Source: Streptomyces sp. BA2
GTDB taxonomy: Bacteria; Actinomycetota; Actinomycetes; Streptomycetales; Streptomycetaceae
Assembly (NCBI RefSeq): GCF_009769735.1
Contig: NZ_WSRO01000002.1
Span: 2,802,001-2,866,000, forward strand
Length of the DNA stretch: 64,000 bases
Direction of reading: 5' to 3'
Shown here: positions 27,577 to 35,999 of the stretch, piece after piece
Layout: the number at the start of each line of letters is the position of its first letter
How positions within the stretch are numbered: the stretch's first letter is position 1
The notes under the pieces: model-generated
Databases searched by the model: none
Told to the model about the DNA's origin: nothing
Seen by the model: the letters and a program-made list of their open reading frames with translations, nothing else
Translations under genes and position numbers: made by a program

Positions 27577-27607
27577 CACTGCTGAAAAGTCAAGCACTGC
27601 TGAAAAG
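27577..27607. repeat. 13-bp tandem-like direct repeat
   Basis: CACTGCTGAAAAG occurs at 27577-27589 and 27595-27607, an 18-base period, in the gap between two convergent genes. No function is evident. Confidence 0.7.
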
Positions 27608-27615
27608 CTGAGAAC

Positions 27616-28026
27616 TCATTGGCCCTGTTCGTCGCGGCGGCGCTGCCAACGCTGCTCGATCCGGTCCATCATCGACTTTCGCTGCCGGGTCTGCCGACGG
27701 GCCGGGGTGCCGCCCTGTGTCGTGGGCGTGCCGGCGGCCGGCTGTTCACCTGGCTTGGGCGCTTTGCGCCATCCGGTGACGGCGAGCACCGCACATCCCA
27801 GCATGACGAGGAATCCCACCACGCTCACCCAGATCTGCTGGGCGACCATTCCGGCCATGAGAAGGGCGATACCCACAAGGAAGCCCGCGACCGCTTGGTA
27901 GACCCGTCGCCGGGTGTACGTACGCAGCCCGCTTCCCTCGAGCGCTGTCGCGAACTTGGGATCTTCGGCGTACAGCGCTCGCTCCATCTGCTCGAGCATG
28001 CGCTGCTCGTGCTCCGAGAGCGGCAC
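27616..28026 (-). CDS. sepX: DUF3040 membrane protein, SepX-like
   Basis: Small integral membrane protein, 136 aa. The N-terminus MPLSEHEQRMLEQMERALYA is the DUF3040 hallmark. Two close helices (about 42-62 and 64-86) are followed by a Thr/Gln/Arg-rich basic tail. DUF3040 genes next to the dcw cluster are actinobacteria-specific. As I recall, the S. coelicolor/S. venezuelae member (SepX) is needed for normal cross-wall formation and sporulation. The GTG at 28026 is preferred over the open upstream frame because GAGGAGGA lies just before it. Assignment to SepX rests on family and position. Confidence 0.82.
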   Translation of the reverse strand: MPLSEHEQRMLEQMERALYAEDPKFATALEGSGLRTYTRRRVYQAVAGFLVGIALLMAGMVAQQIWVSVVGFLVMLGCAVLAVTGWRKAPKPGEQPAAGTPTTQGGTPARRQTRQRKSMMDRIEQRWQRRRDEQGQ

Positions 28027-28299
28027 GGAGTCCTCCTCATCGTGCAGTCGCCGGGGCGACCGGGGGTCCCCTTCAGGATAGGCAGGGAATCGCCCCCGTG
28101 AAACCCGCCCCTCTGCGCCAACTTCGCCAAACCGGACCACCCTGCCGCTCCGGCTCGCTGAAGCGTGCATTCCCCAGCAGCCGGCCCGGCATGCCGGACG
28201 GTCTGCCTCGATCATACGGCGCCCATAGCCCGTTCGGGGGGTATGTGCCGTACTCCATGTGCGGCTGCGTCGCTGATCAGCGGGCGGCGGGGCCGGACA

Positions 28300-29076
28300 T
28301 CAGGTCTCGTCGGCATCCCGGGTCTCACCGAGCACATGCAGCTGGGTGGCCACGGAGTGGAAGGCGGCGAGCTCGGCGGCGGCCGCCTCCAGCTTGAGCA
28401 GGGCCTCCAGGGCGCCGGGCTCCGTGTCCACCAGAACCCCGGGAACCAGGTCGGCGAAGACCCGCACCCCGTGCACCGCGTCGACCCTGACGCCCGCGCC
28501 CTCGACCAGCTCGGTGAGCTGCTCGGCGGTGAAGCGCCGGGGCACGGGGTCGCCGTCGCCCCAGCGTCCGGCCGGGTCGCCGAGGGCCTGCCTGGCCTCG
28601 GTGAAGTGCCCGGCGAGCGCCCTGGCGAGCACGGCTCCGCCGAGTCCCGCGGCGAGCAGGCTGAGGGTGCCGGAGGGGCGCAGCGCGCTGACCGCGTTGC
28701 GCACGCCCTCGGCGGGGTCGTCCACGTACTCCAGGACGCCGTGGCACAGGACGGCGTCGAACCCGGCGCGCTCCACGACGTCGAAGAGGCCGTGTACGTC
28801 GCCCTGGACGCCGCGCACCCGGTCGGCGACGCCCGCCTCGGCGGCCCGGCGCTCGAGGGCGAAGAGGGCGTTCGGGCTGGGGTCGACGACGGTGACGCGG
28901 TGGCCGAGGCGGGCGACGGGCACGGCGAAGTTGCCGCTGCCGCCTCCGGTGTCGAGCACGTCGAGGGAGTGTGACTCCCGGCCCGTGGCCTTGACCCGGC
29001 GGTCGAGAGCGTCCTTGAGGACCTCCCAGACCACGGCGGTACGGAGAGAAGCGCGGGGGCGCATCGGGTCCGACAC
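28300..29076 (-). CDS. class I SAM-dependent methyltransferase
   Basis: A 258-aa Rossmann methyltransferase. Motif I is VLDTGGGSGNFAVPVARLG (about 39-57), followed by VTVVDPSP and a motif IV-like FDAVLCHGVLEYVDDP. The C-terminal part has PRRFTAEQLTELVEGAG, as in UbiE/SmtA-like small-molecule methyltransferases. The substrate cannot be told. GTG start with AGGAG upstream. It lies 127 bp downstream of the HEPN gene on the same strand and may share its transcript. Confidence 0.85.
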   Translation of the reverse strand: MSDPMRPRASLRTAVVWEVLKDALDRRVKATGRESHSLDVLDTGGGSGNFAVPVARLGHRVTVVDPSPNALFALERRAAEAGVADRVRGVQGDVHGLFDVVERAGFDAVLCHGVLEYVDDPAEGVRNAVSALRPSGTLSLLAAGLGGAVLARALAGHFTEARQALGDPAGRWGDGDPVPRRFTAEQLTELVEGAGVRVDAVHGVRVFADLVPGVLVDTEPGALEALLKLEAAAAELAAFHSVATQLHVLGETRDADET

Positions 29077-29203
29077 GGCAGTTGACTCCTCGGCGCGTCC
29101 ACCGCATGTCCGCGGCGGAGCTAGGGGGTTCCCTCCCCCTGCTCTTGCGGCAGCCGGGAGGGTGCGGGCGCTCCCACCCTATTGCCTTCGGCCGACTGCC
29201 CCG

Positions 29204-29740
29204 TCATCCGTCTCGGCCTGCGTCCGGCGGCTCCTGCCTGGGCTGGGGCAGCACGGGCTGGAGCACCAGCATCCGCTCGACGAGGCGTAAGAACATCGCC
29301 ACGTCACGCAGCAGGTCGTCCGCGTCCCGGACGGTGGCCGCGCCCTGTATGCCCGCCTCCGCGCGGGCCCTGCGCGGCGCGCCGGAGGCGAACAGGGCGC
29401 TCCACTCGGTCAGTTCGGGTGCTATCTCGGGGAGCACTTCCCAGGCGCTGCGGATCCGCTGCCTGCGTCGCGGGGACGTCTCGGGCCTGCCGCGGGCGGC
29501 GAGGACGGCGGCCGCGGTGCGCAGGGCCGCGAGGTGGGCCGTGGCGTAGCGCTCGTTCGGAGTCTCCAGGTGCGCGGCCTCGTCGATGCCGGCGCGGGCC
29601 TGGGCGAGCAGTTCGAGTGCGGCGGGCGGGGCCGTGGCCCGGCGGAGGACGGGATGGACGTCGCTCGCGGGACCGGTCGTTACGGGGGTAGGGCCGACGG
29701 GGCGGTGGCGACGTGCGGCTGCTGCGGAAGTGCTGGCCAT
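29204..29740 (-). CDS. SAV_6107 family HEPN protein
   Basis: A 178-aa, mostly alpha-helical soluble protein. The region about 35-150, with ALELLAQARAGIDEAAHLETPNERYATAHLAALRTAAAVL-like helices, fits the actinobacterial SAV_6107 HEPN domain family. The catalytic RxxxxH of toxin HEPN RNases is not obvious, so an RNase role is doubtful. N- and C-termini are disordered. It is divergent from the ABC/YhgE operon; AGGAGG precedes the ATG. Confidence 0.75.
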   Translation of the reverse strand: MASTSAAAARRHRPVGPTPVTTGPASDVHPVLRRATAPPAALELLAQARAGIDEAAHLETPNERYATAHLAALRTAAAVLAARGRPETSPRRRQRIRSAWEVLPEIAPELTEWSALFASGAPRRARAEAGIQGAATVRDADDLLRDVAMFLRLVERMLVLQPVLPQPRQEPPDAGRDG

Positions 29741-29856
29741 GACGAACCTCCTGTCGTCGCGTAACGGCTATGTGGCCGTATGTGCACATCGTGTAGTACG
29801 CCACTGACAATCGGCTCTGACCTGCTCTTTTGCCTCGATCGCCGGTTCGCGTTAGT

Positions 29857-29882
29857 TTTTGCACTGACCAGTCAGTTCAAAA
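29857..29882. promoter_or_regulatory. probable TetR operator of the ABC-YhgE-TetR operon
   Basis: Two 12-bp half-sites (29857-29868 and 29871-29882) are inverted around a 2-bp centre and differ at one position. The inner part is ACTGAC-CA-GTCAGT and the outer part TTTTG/CAAAA. It lies 21 bp before the first gene of an operon that ends with a TetR gene. This suggests an autoregulated, effector-inducible operon. The same site also lies 117 bp upstream of the divergent HEPN gene. Confidence 0.8.
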
Positions 29883-29903
29883 GAGTGGGTGCGAGGGGGA
29901 ACT

Positions 29904-30665
29904 GTGGACGGGCCGAACGACGGCGCGCGGGGAGCCGCCGTCACAGCGCGGGAGTTGGGGCTCAAGGGACCGCGGGGCTGGGCGTTCCGCGGGGTCGGGG
30001 TCGAAGCCGAGCCGGGGTCGCTGATCGCGATCGAGGGGGCTTCGGGGTCGGGCCGGACCTGTCTGCTGCTCGCGCTCACCGGGCGGATGCGCCCCACGGA
30101 TGGCGAGGCCTCCGTGGGGGGCTTCCGGCTGCCCAAGCAGCTCGCGGCGGTCCGCCGGATCAGCGCGCTCGGGCCCGTGCCCGGCGTGACGGATCTCGAT
30201 CCGGCGCTGACCGTCGCCGAGCATCTGCACGAACGGGCGCTTCTGGAGCGGCGGTTCGGCGGCTCGCTGCGGGGTCTGCTGAGGCCGCGCGCCGAGCGGG
30301 CCGCCGAGGCCCGGCTGCGGATCGACACGGCGCTGTCCGCCGCCGGGCTCGACATGGAGTCGCTGCCCAAGGGGCGGCGGACCTCCGTACGCGATCTGGA
30401 GCGCCTGGAGGCGCTGCGGCTCTCCGTGGCCCTGGCCCTGATCGGGCGGCCCCGGCTCCTTGCCGTGGACGACGTCGACCTCAAGCTGTCGGACGCCGAA
30501 CGGGGCGAGGCCTGGGCCCTGTTGAGGTCTCTCACGGAGAGCGGCATCACCGTCGTGGCCGTGTGCAACGAAGCCCCCACGGGTGCGATCGCCGTGTCCA
30601 CCGACCGCAGCAACGACGACGACAAGGAGACGGCAGATGCGCTCGCCGAAGCTGGCCGCGCTTGA
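29904..30665 (+). CDS. degenerate ABC-type ATP-binding protein
   Basis: ABC ATPase-like protein of 253 aa, the likely soluble partner of the YhgE membrane protein that follows. The P-loop GASGSGRT (45-52) has Arg51 in place of the invariant Lys. Walker B LLAVDD ends in Asp190 where the catalytic Glu should be. The LSGGQ signature is replaced by RDLERLEA near 163-170. ATP hydrolysis is therefore doubtful. The GTG at 29904, next to GAGGGGGA, is preferred to one at 29889. It overlaps the next gene by 29 bp. Confidence 0.8.
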   Translation: MDGPNDGARGAAVTARELGLKGPRGWAFRGVGVEAEPGSLIAIEGASGSGRTCLLLALTGRMRPTDGEASVGGFRLPKQLAAVRRISALGPVPGVTDLDPALTVAEHLHERALLERRFGGSLRGLLRPRAERAAEARLRIDTALSAAGLDMESLPKGRRTSVRDLERLEALRLSVALALIGRPRLLAVDDVDLKLSDAERGEAWALLRSLTESGITVVAVCNEAPTGAIAVSTDRSNDDDKETADALAEAGRA

Positions 30666-32721
30666 GCTCAAGCGGTTCGGCAGGGGGAAGCTCCCGCGCA
30701 TGGCGCTCGTCGCGCTCCTGCTGCTGCCCCTGCTGTACGGCGCGCTGTACCTCTGCTCGTTCTGGGACCCGTACGGCCGTCTCGATCGCATACCCGTGGC
30801 GCTCGTCAACGACGACAAGGGAGCCACGGCCGCGGGCAAGAAGCTCGCGGTGGGCGACGGCATCGTCGACGGGCTCGAGGACAGCAAGACCTTCGACTGG
30901 CACGAGGTGAGTTCCGCCGAGGCGCGCAAGGGTGTCGAGGACGGGACGTACTACCTGTCCCTGAGGATGCCGTCCGACTTCAGCGAGCGCGTCGCGTCGA
31001 GTTCCGGCGACTCTCCGGAGACGGGCGCTCTCCAGGTCCGGACGAACGACGCCAACAACTACATCGTCGGGCAGATCTCCCGGACGGTCTTCTCCGAAGT
31101 GCGCACCGCGGCCTCGACCAAGGCCTCGCGCTCCTTCCTCGACAAGATCTTCATCTCGTTCTCCGACATCCACGGGGCGACCGAGAAGGCCGCCAAGGGG
31201 GCGGACAAGCTCGACAGCGGCATCGGCGAGGCCAAGAAGGGCTCGAAGAAGCTCGCGACCGGCCTCAAGGACGCCAAGAACGGCAGCAGTGACCTGGCCG
31301 GGGGCATCAAGAAGCTCGACAAGGGCGCCGGCAAGCTGGAGACCGGCTCGAAGAAGGTCTCGGACGGCACCCAGAAGCTGGCCGACAAGGTCAACGGCAC
31401 CGCGGACCAGGTGCGGCCCTTCCTGAAGGACAACGGCAAGACCATCGGGGACACGGCCCGGCTCGTCGCCGACTCCTCCAAGGCTCTGCGGGGCAACCTG
31501 GACACCTGGGTCAAGCTCGCACCCGTGGCGGCCGACGGTGCCAAGAAGGGCTCCGAGACCATCAGCGGCCTCTACACGGAGCGCTGCGTGGACCTCCCCG
31601 TGCCCGACCCGGCCTGCCCGCAGCTCAAGAAGGCCAAGACGGCCGCGGAGAACGTGTCGACCATCGCGGACGACATGAACACCGTGGTCGAGGACCAGAA
31701 CAGCGACGTCAAGAAGCTCGACAAGCACCTCGCCACGCTGCAGAAGAAGTCCCAGGCACTCGCCGAACGCGCACCGCACCTCGACGAGGACCTGAACAAG
31801 GCCGTCACCCAGATCAACGACCTCAACACGGGCGCGGGGAAGGTCGCCGACGGCGCCAAGAAGCTGCACACGGGCCTCGGCACCGCCAAGACCGGCGCCA
31901 CGGACCTCGACACGGGTATCGGCAAGCTGGAGACGGGCGCGACCGACCTGAAGGGCGGCATGTTCAAGCTGGCCGACGGCTCCGAGAAGCTGTCCGGCGG
32001 GCTGCACGACGGCGTCAAGAAGATCCCCGACTACGACAAGAAGGACCGCGACCAGCGCACCGACGTCATGGCCGACCCGGTGCAACTCGCCTCCCAGTCG
32101 ATGCACAAGGCGCCCAACTACGGCACGGGCTTCGCCCCGTACTTCATCCCGCTGTCCCTGTGGGTCGGCGCGATGGTGGCGTACATGCTGATCCAGCCGC
32201 TCAACCGGCGCGCACTCGCCGCGGGCGCTTCCGCCTGGCGGATCGCGTTCGCGGGCTGGCTGCCGGTCGCCGCCCTCGGTGTGCTCCAGACGGCCGCCCT
32301 GATGTCGGTCCTGCACTGGGGACTTGGCCTGCAGATGGCGCGGGCCGCCGGGACGGTGGGCTTCCTCTGCCTGGTGACGGGCTGCTTCGCGGCGATCGTG
32401 CAGTGGCTGAACGCGCGCTTCGGAGCGGCGGGCCGGATCCTCGTCCTCGCGGCCTTGATGCTCCAGCTGACCTCGGCCGGCGGCACGTACCCCGTCCAGA
32501 CGAGTCCGTCCTTCTTCAGCTGGATCCACCCCTTCTTGCCGATGAGTTACGTCGTCGACGCCCTGAGGAGGCTCATCACGGGCGGCGGGCTCGGCCCCGT
32601 ATGGCAGGCGTGCGTGGTCCTGACGGCCTTCACGGCGGGCGCCCTGGCGCTCACCGCGCTCTCCGCGCGCCAGAAGCAGGTGTGGACCCTGGACCGTCTG
32701 CACCCGGAGCTGACCCTGTGA
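30637..32721 (+). CDS. YhgE/Pip family membrane protein
   Basis: 694-aa membrane protein of the YhgE/Pip (ABC-2-like, ESX/phage-receptor related) family. One N-terminal helix (about 20-40) is followed by a roughly 450-residue extracytoplasmic region, with repeated heptad-like segments of the LDxG...L..G type between about 185 and 450, and five to six C-terminal helices (about 500-680). Such proteins often pair with an ATPase and a TetR regulator and are linked to export or multidrug tolerance. AAGGAGA lies 6 bases before the ATG. Confidence 0.9.
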   Translation: MRSPKLAALELKRFGRGKLPRMALVALLLLPLLYGALYLCSFWDPYGRLDRIPVALVNDDKGATAAGKKLAVGDGIVDGLEDSKTFDWHEVSSAEARKGVEDGTYYLSLRMPSDFSERVASSSGDSPETGALQVRTNDANNYIVGQISRTVFSEVRTAASTKASRSFLDKIFISFSDIHGATEKAAKGADKLDSGIGEAKKGSKKLATGLKDAKNGSSDLAGGIKKLDKGAGKLETGSKKVSDGTQKLADKVNGTADQVRPFLKDNGKTIGDTARLVADSSKALRGNLDTWVKLAPVAADGAKKGSETISGLYTERCVDLPVPDPACPQLKKAKTAAENVSTIADDMNTVVEDQNSDVKKLDKHLATLQKKSQALAERAPHLDEDLNKAVTQINDLNTGAGKVADGAKKLHTGLGTAKTGATDLDTGIGKLETGATDLKGGMFKLADGSEKLSGGLHDGVKKIPDYDKKDRDQRTDVMADPVQLASQSMHKAPNYGTGFAPYFIPLSLWVGAMVAYMLIQPLNRRALAAGASAWRIAFAGWLPVAALGVLQTAALMSVLHWGLGLQMARAAGTVGFLCLVTGCFAAIVQWLNARFGAAGRILVLAALMLQLTSAGGTYPVQTSPSFFSWIHPFLPMSYVVDALRRLITGGGLGPVWQACVVLTAFTAGALALTALSARQKQVWTLDRLHPELTL

Positions 32722-32771
32722 GACCCGCGACCGCGCCTGTGCGGGCGCCAAGACCTGTGAGAATCGGGCCC

Positions 32772-33389
32772 ATGGACAGCAGCGCAACCAGCACCCGGCG
32801 TGAGGCCACCCGGCAGAAGCTCTACGAAGCGGCCGTCACCCTCATCGCGGAGCAGGGCTTCTCGGCCACGACGGTCGACGAGATCGCCGAGCGGGCCGGG
32901 GTCGCGAAGGGCACGGTCTACTACAACTTCGCGAGCAAGTCGGTCCTCTTCGAAGAGCTCCTTCGGCACGGCGTCGGCCTGCTCACCGCCTCCCTGAAGG
33001 AGGCGTCCGAGAAGGTGGCGGGGGGCGGCGGCAGCCAGGTCGACGCGCTGGACGCGATGATCCGGGCGGGTCTGGTCTTCATCGACCGCTATCCGGCCTT
33101 CACCCAGCTGTACGTCGCCGAACTGTGGCGCACCAACCGCGCCTGGCAGTCCACCCTGATGGTGGTCAGGCAGCAGGCGGTCGCCGTCGTGGAGGACGTC
33201 CTGCGCGCGGGCGTCGAGAACGGCGAGCTCAGCGAGGAGATCGACATCCCCCTGACAGCCGCCGCGCTCGTCGGGATGGTCCTGGTGGCGGCGCTCGACT
33301 GGCAGGCCTTCCAGCCGGAGCGTTCCCTCGACGACGTGCACTCGGCGCTCTCGCGGCTGCTGCAGGGCCGGGTGAGCGGCGGGCGCTGA
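32772..33389 (+). CDS. TetR family regulator
   Basis: 205-aa TetR repressor. The N-terminal helix-turn-helix reads ATTVDEIAERAGVAKGTVYYNF (about 32-55), followed by a helical ligand-binding domain. It is the last gene of the ABC/YhgE operon, 50 bp after yhgE, and the 26-bp dyad at 29857-29882 is its likely binding site. The inducing ligand is unknown; the operon probably exports or responds to it. Confidence 0.93.
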   Translation: MDSSATSTRREATRQKLYEAAVTLIAEQGFSATTVDEIAERAGVAKGTVYYNFASKSVLFEELLRHGVGLLTASLKEASEKVAGGGGSQVDALDAMIRAGLVFIDRYPAFTQLYVAELWRTNRAWQSTLMVVRQQAVAVVEDVLRAGVENGELSEEIDIPLTAAALVGMVLVAALDWQAFQPERSLDDVHSALSRLLQGRVSGGR

Positions 33390-33769
33390 GCCGCCCCCCG
33401 ACCCGCACACACAAAGGCGCCGGGCCGGTGTCACCTGATCTCCAGGTGGCACCGGCCCGGCGCTTCTTGCGTTCCCCCGCAGTCCCCCGTTCGGCCCCTC
33501 GGGTGGTCATCTCCCGAGCGGCCGCCCGTCTCCCCGTGTCTCGCTCCCACCTTCGGCGGGGTGGGAGGAGCGGCCAAGGGCGCCGCGCCGTTCCGCCGCC
33601 CCGTGTCGGCGGTACGGGCGCTGCGCCCTTCTCCGTGTCCCTCACTCTTCCGTCTTCGCAGGTCGGGACCCATCCGCGCTGATACTCATCTCCATCACTA
33701 GGTACGGATACTCAGGCCTGGGTGCTCATCCCCAGGCCGAGCCGTTCCCGACTGGTTACGATCGCGTCC
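33390..33769. other. 380-bp non-coding interval
   Basis: It contains the terminator at 33417-33463, then about 290 bp in which I see no gene, repeat or RNA structure, and near its end a TACGAT -10-like hexamer (33757-33762) for the DUF4126 gene. Confidence 0.55.
33417..33463 (+). terminator. terminator of the ABC-YhgE-TetR operon
   Basis: A 20-bp stem (33417-33436 with 33444-33463, one G-U pair) with a 7-base loop starts 27 bases after the TetR stop and is followed by TTCTTG. Confidence 0.88.
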
Positions 33770-34384
33770 GTGTCCGTACTCCCCCTGGTCTTCACCAGCG
33801 GCTGGGCAAGCGGGATCAACGCGTACGCCGTGGTCCTGCTGCTCGGTGTCTTCGGCGCGACCGGGATCTCCGACGAGGTGCCCGAGGCGCTGCAACGTCC
33901 TGATGTGCTGATCGTCGCCGGTGTCCTCTTCGCCTGCGAGGCCGTCGCCGACAAGATCCCTTACGTCGACTCGGTGTGGGACACGGCGCACACCGTGATC
34001 CGGCCGGTGTCCGGCGCCGTGGTGGGCGCGCTGCTCGCCGGGCAGAGCGGTTCGCTGTCCGACCTGGCCGCGGGCGCGGTGGGCGGTTCGACGGCGCTGG
34101 CGAGCCACTTCGTGAAGGCCGGGACGCGGATGGCGATCAACACCTCGCCGGAGCCGTTCAGCAACGTCATCGTGAGCACGGCGGAGGATCTCGGGGTCGG
34201 CGGGATCGTCAGCTTCGCGATGTTCTATCCGGAGGCGGCGGCGATCATCGCGGCCGTGCTGCTGGTGCTCGGTCTGATCCTGCTGTACTTCCTGATCTCG
34301 CGGATCCGGCGGTTCCTGCGGCGCAGGGCGCAACGGCGCGAGGAGAAACGGCTGGCTGCGCACTCGGGTCGGCCGCCGGACTGA
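33770..34384 (+). CDS. DUF4126 family membrane protein
   Basis: 204-aa integral membrane protein with about five helices and a basic Arg-rich C-terminal tail. LPLVFTSGWASGINAYAVVLLLG at the start and GGSTALASHFVKAGTRMAINTSPEP in the middle fit DUF4126, a family of unknown function. GTG at 33770 is taken as start because TACGAT lies 7 bases upstream and no Shine-Dalgarno is present, the pattern of a leaderless transcript. An upstream in-frame start at 33722 is possible. Confidence 0.8.
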   Translation: MSVLPLVFTSGWASGINAYAVVLLLGVFGATGISDEVPEALQRPDVLIVAGVLFACEAVADKIPYVDSVWDTAHTVIRPVSGAVVGALLAGQSGSLSDLAAGAVGGSTALASHFVKAGTRMAINTSPEPFSNVIVSTAEDLGVGGIVSFAMFYPEAAAIIAAVLLVLGLILLYFLISRIRRFLRRRAQRREEKRLAAHSGRPPD

Positions 34385-34429
34385 GGGCTCCCGGCGTGAC
34401 TGTCAGTGGTGGCCGATAAAGTCCCTCGC

Positions 34430-35956
34430 ATGGCACGGATTGTGGTGATCGGCGCCGGGATGGGCGCGATGGCGGCCGCGGCCCGGCTGGCCGTCGCGGG
34501 CCACCGGGTGGTGGTCCACGAGCGGTCGGGGACGTACGGCGGCGCGCTCGGCAGCGTCGAGCGGGACGGCTTCGCCTTCGACACGGGTCCGGGTCTCCTC
34601 CAGCTCCCGGCCGTCTATCGCGACTTGTTCGTCAAGACGGGCAAGGAGCCGCTGGAGAAGTGCGTCGATCTCTCCCAGGTGGAGCCCGCCGTGCGGCACG
34701 TCTTCGCGGACGGCACGACGGCCGATCTGCCGAACGCCTCTCGCGCGGGCGTCGGCGATGCCCTCGACGCGGCGCTCGGCAGCGGCGCGGGCGCCCGCTG
34801 GTCGGCGTACATGAACCGCGCCCGTGAGGCGTGGGACCGCACCCGGCGCCCCCTCCTGGAAGAGCCGCTCTGGCCGAACTGGCAGGTCCTGGCCGAGCGC
34901 GAGCCCTACCCCTCGGTGCCGCACAAGCGCCTCCTGCGGCGCGAGCGGCGCGCGAGAACCCTCACCGAAGTCGCTGAACTCGAACTGGGCGGCGACGCAC
35001 GCCTCCTGGCGCTCCTGGAGCAGTACGCCCTCGTGTGCGGCCTGGACCCCCGGGCGACCCCGGCGAGCGCGGCCGTCCTGCCGTACATGGAGCACACCTT
35101 CGGCGCCTGGTCCGTGCGCGGCGGGATGCGCGCGCTCGCCCGGGCCGTGTACGAGCGATGCCTGGCCCGGCGGGTCGAGTTCGCGTTCGACTCCCACGTC
35201 ACCCGGATCATCGAGAAGGACGGCCGCGCGGCGGGCGTCGAGCTCGCGGACGGCACGGCGCACGAGGCGGACTTCGTGGTCGCCGGTGTCACGCCCGGCG
35301 CACTGGACGGCTTGCTGTCCGGTGTATCCGCCTTGCCCGGCGGATCCGGTGTGAACATACGGCCGGAGGGTGAGGTGCAGCCCCGTTCCGGACTGCCCAG
35401 CCGCCTCATGGTCTTCCTGGCGCTGACCGGCGCGAGGCCCGAGGGCACACCCCACCGCACGGTGCTGCACACACCCGACCGCGGGGACGAGCTCGACCGG
35501 CTCTTCGGGGACCGCCCCGGACTGCCCGCCGCCCCCACCCTGACGGTGCTGCGCCCGGCCGACCCGGCCCTCACGCCCGACGCCGGGCACGAGGCGGTCA
35601 CGCTCACGGTCACGGTGCCCGCGCACACGGAGGTCACCGAAGCGGACGTGCAGCGGTTGCTCGGCCGTGCCGAGGCGGTGGTGCCCGGACTCCGTGGCCG
35701 CCTGCTGTGGCACGAGGTCCGCACCCCCGCCGACATCGCGGAGGCCACCGGCGCCGACGGCGGCGCGGTCCCGCCCCCGTCCCTCGCCGCGGGAGGGGGC
35801 CGGCTGCTCCACCCGGCCAACAGCACACGCCTGCCGGGGCTCTTCGCGGTCGGCGGCTGGGCGCATCCCGGCGGCGGTCTTCCGCACGCGGGCATGTCCG
35901 GCACGCTGGTCGCCGGACTGATCGTGGAGGGACCGGAGTTCCGGGGCTCGCAGTGA
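34430..35956 (+). CDS. CrtI-like FAD-dependent oxidoreductase
   Basis: 508-aa flavoprotein of the phytoene desaturase/amine oxidase superfamily. N-terminal dinucleotide-binding motif VIGAGMGAMAAAARLAVAGHRVVVHE and GGALGSVERDGFAFDTGPGLLQLP; C-terminal FAD motif LFAVGGWAHPGGGLPHAGMSGTLVAGLI. No carotenoid genes (crtE, crtB) lie nearby, so a carotenoid substrate cannot be assumed; a lipid or isoprenoid is possible. TAAAGT lies 7 bases before the ATG, suggesting a leaderless mRNA. Confidence 0.85.
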   Translation: MARIVVIGAGMGAMAAAARLAVAGHRVVVHERSGTYGGALGSVERDGFAFDTGPGLLQLPAVYRDLFVKTGKEPLEKCVDLSQVEPAVRHVFADGTTADLPNASRAGVGDALDAALGSGAGARWSAYMNRAREAWDRTRRPLLEEPLWPNWQVLAEREPYPSVPHKRLLRRERRARTLTEVAELELGGDARLLALLEQYALVCGLDPRATPASAAVLPYMEHTFGAWSVRGGMRALARAVYERCLARRVEFAFDSHVTRIIEKDGRAAGVELADGTAHEADFVVAGVTPGALDGLLSGVSALPGGSGVNIRPEGEVQPRSGLPSRLMVFLALTGARPEGTPHRTVLHTPDRGDELDRLFGDRPGLPAAPTLTVLRPADPALTPDAGHEAVTLTVTVPAHTEVTEADVQRLLGRAEAVVPGLRGRLLWHEVRTPADIAEATGADGGAVPPPSLAAGGGRLLHPANSTRLPGLFAVGGWAHPGGGLPHAGMSGTLVAGLIVEGPEFRGSQ

Positions 35957-35964
35957 GCGGCAGC

Positions 35965-35994
35965 GGCCTGCGGCGCCGACCGGCACCGCAGGCC
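35965..35994. terminator. bidirectional terminator
   Basis: GGCCTGCGG (35965-35973) pairs with CCGCAGGCC (35986-35994) over a 12-base loop, located between the convergent CrtI-like gene and the Tyr-rich membrane protein gene. Confidence 0.7.
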
Positions 35995-35999
35995 CCGGA

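Noticed and set aside
29204..29740. HEPN toxin of a toxin-antitoxin pair
   Set aside because: No RxxxxH RNase motif and no small antitoxin or nucleotidyltransferase partner next to it.
30547..32787. 746-codon minus-strand open frame opposite yhgE
   Set aside because: Repetitive composition mirrors the heptad repeats of YhgE; no independent support.
34430..35956. Carotenoid phytoene desaturase gene
   Set aside because: The superfamily fits, but crtE/crtB-type partners are absent, so the substrate was left open.
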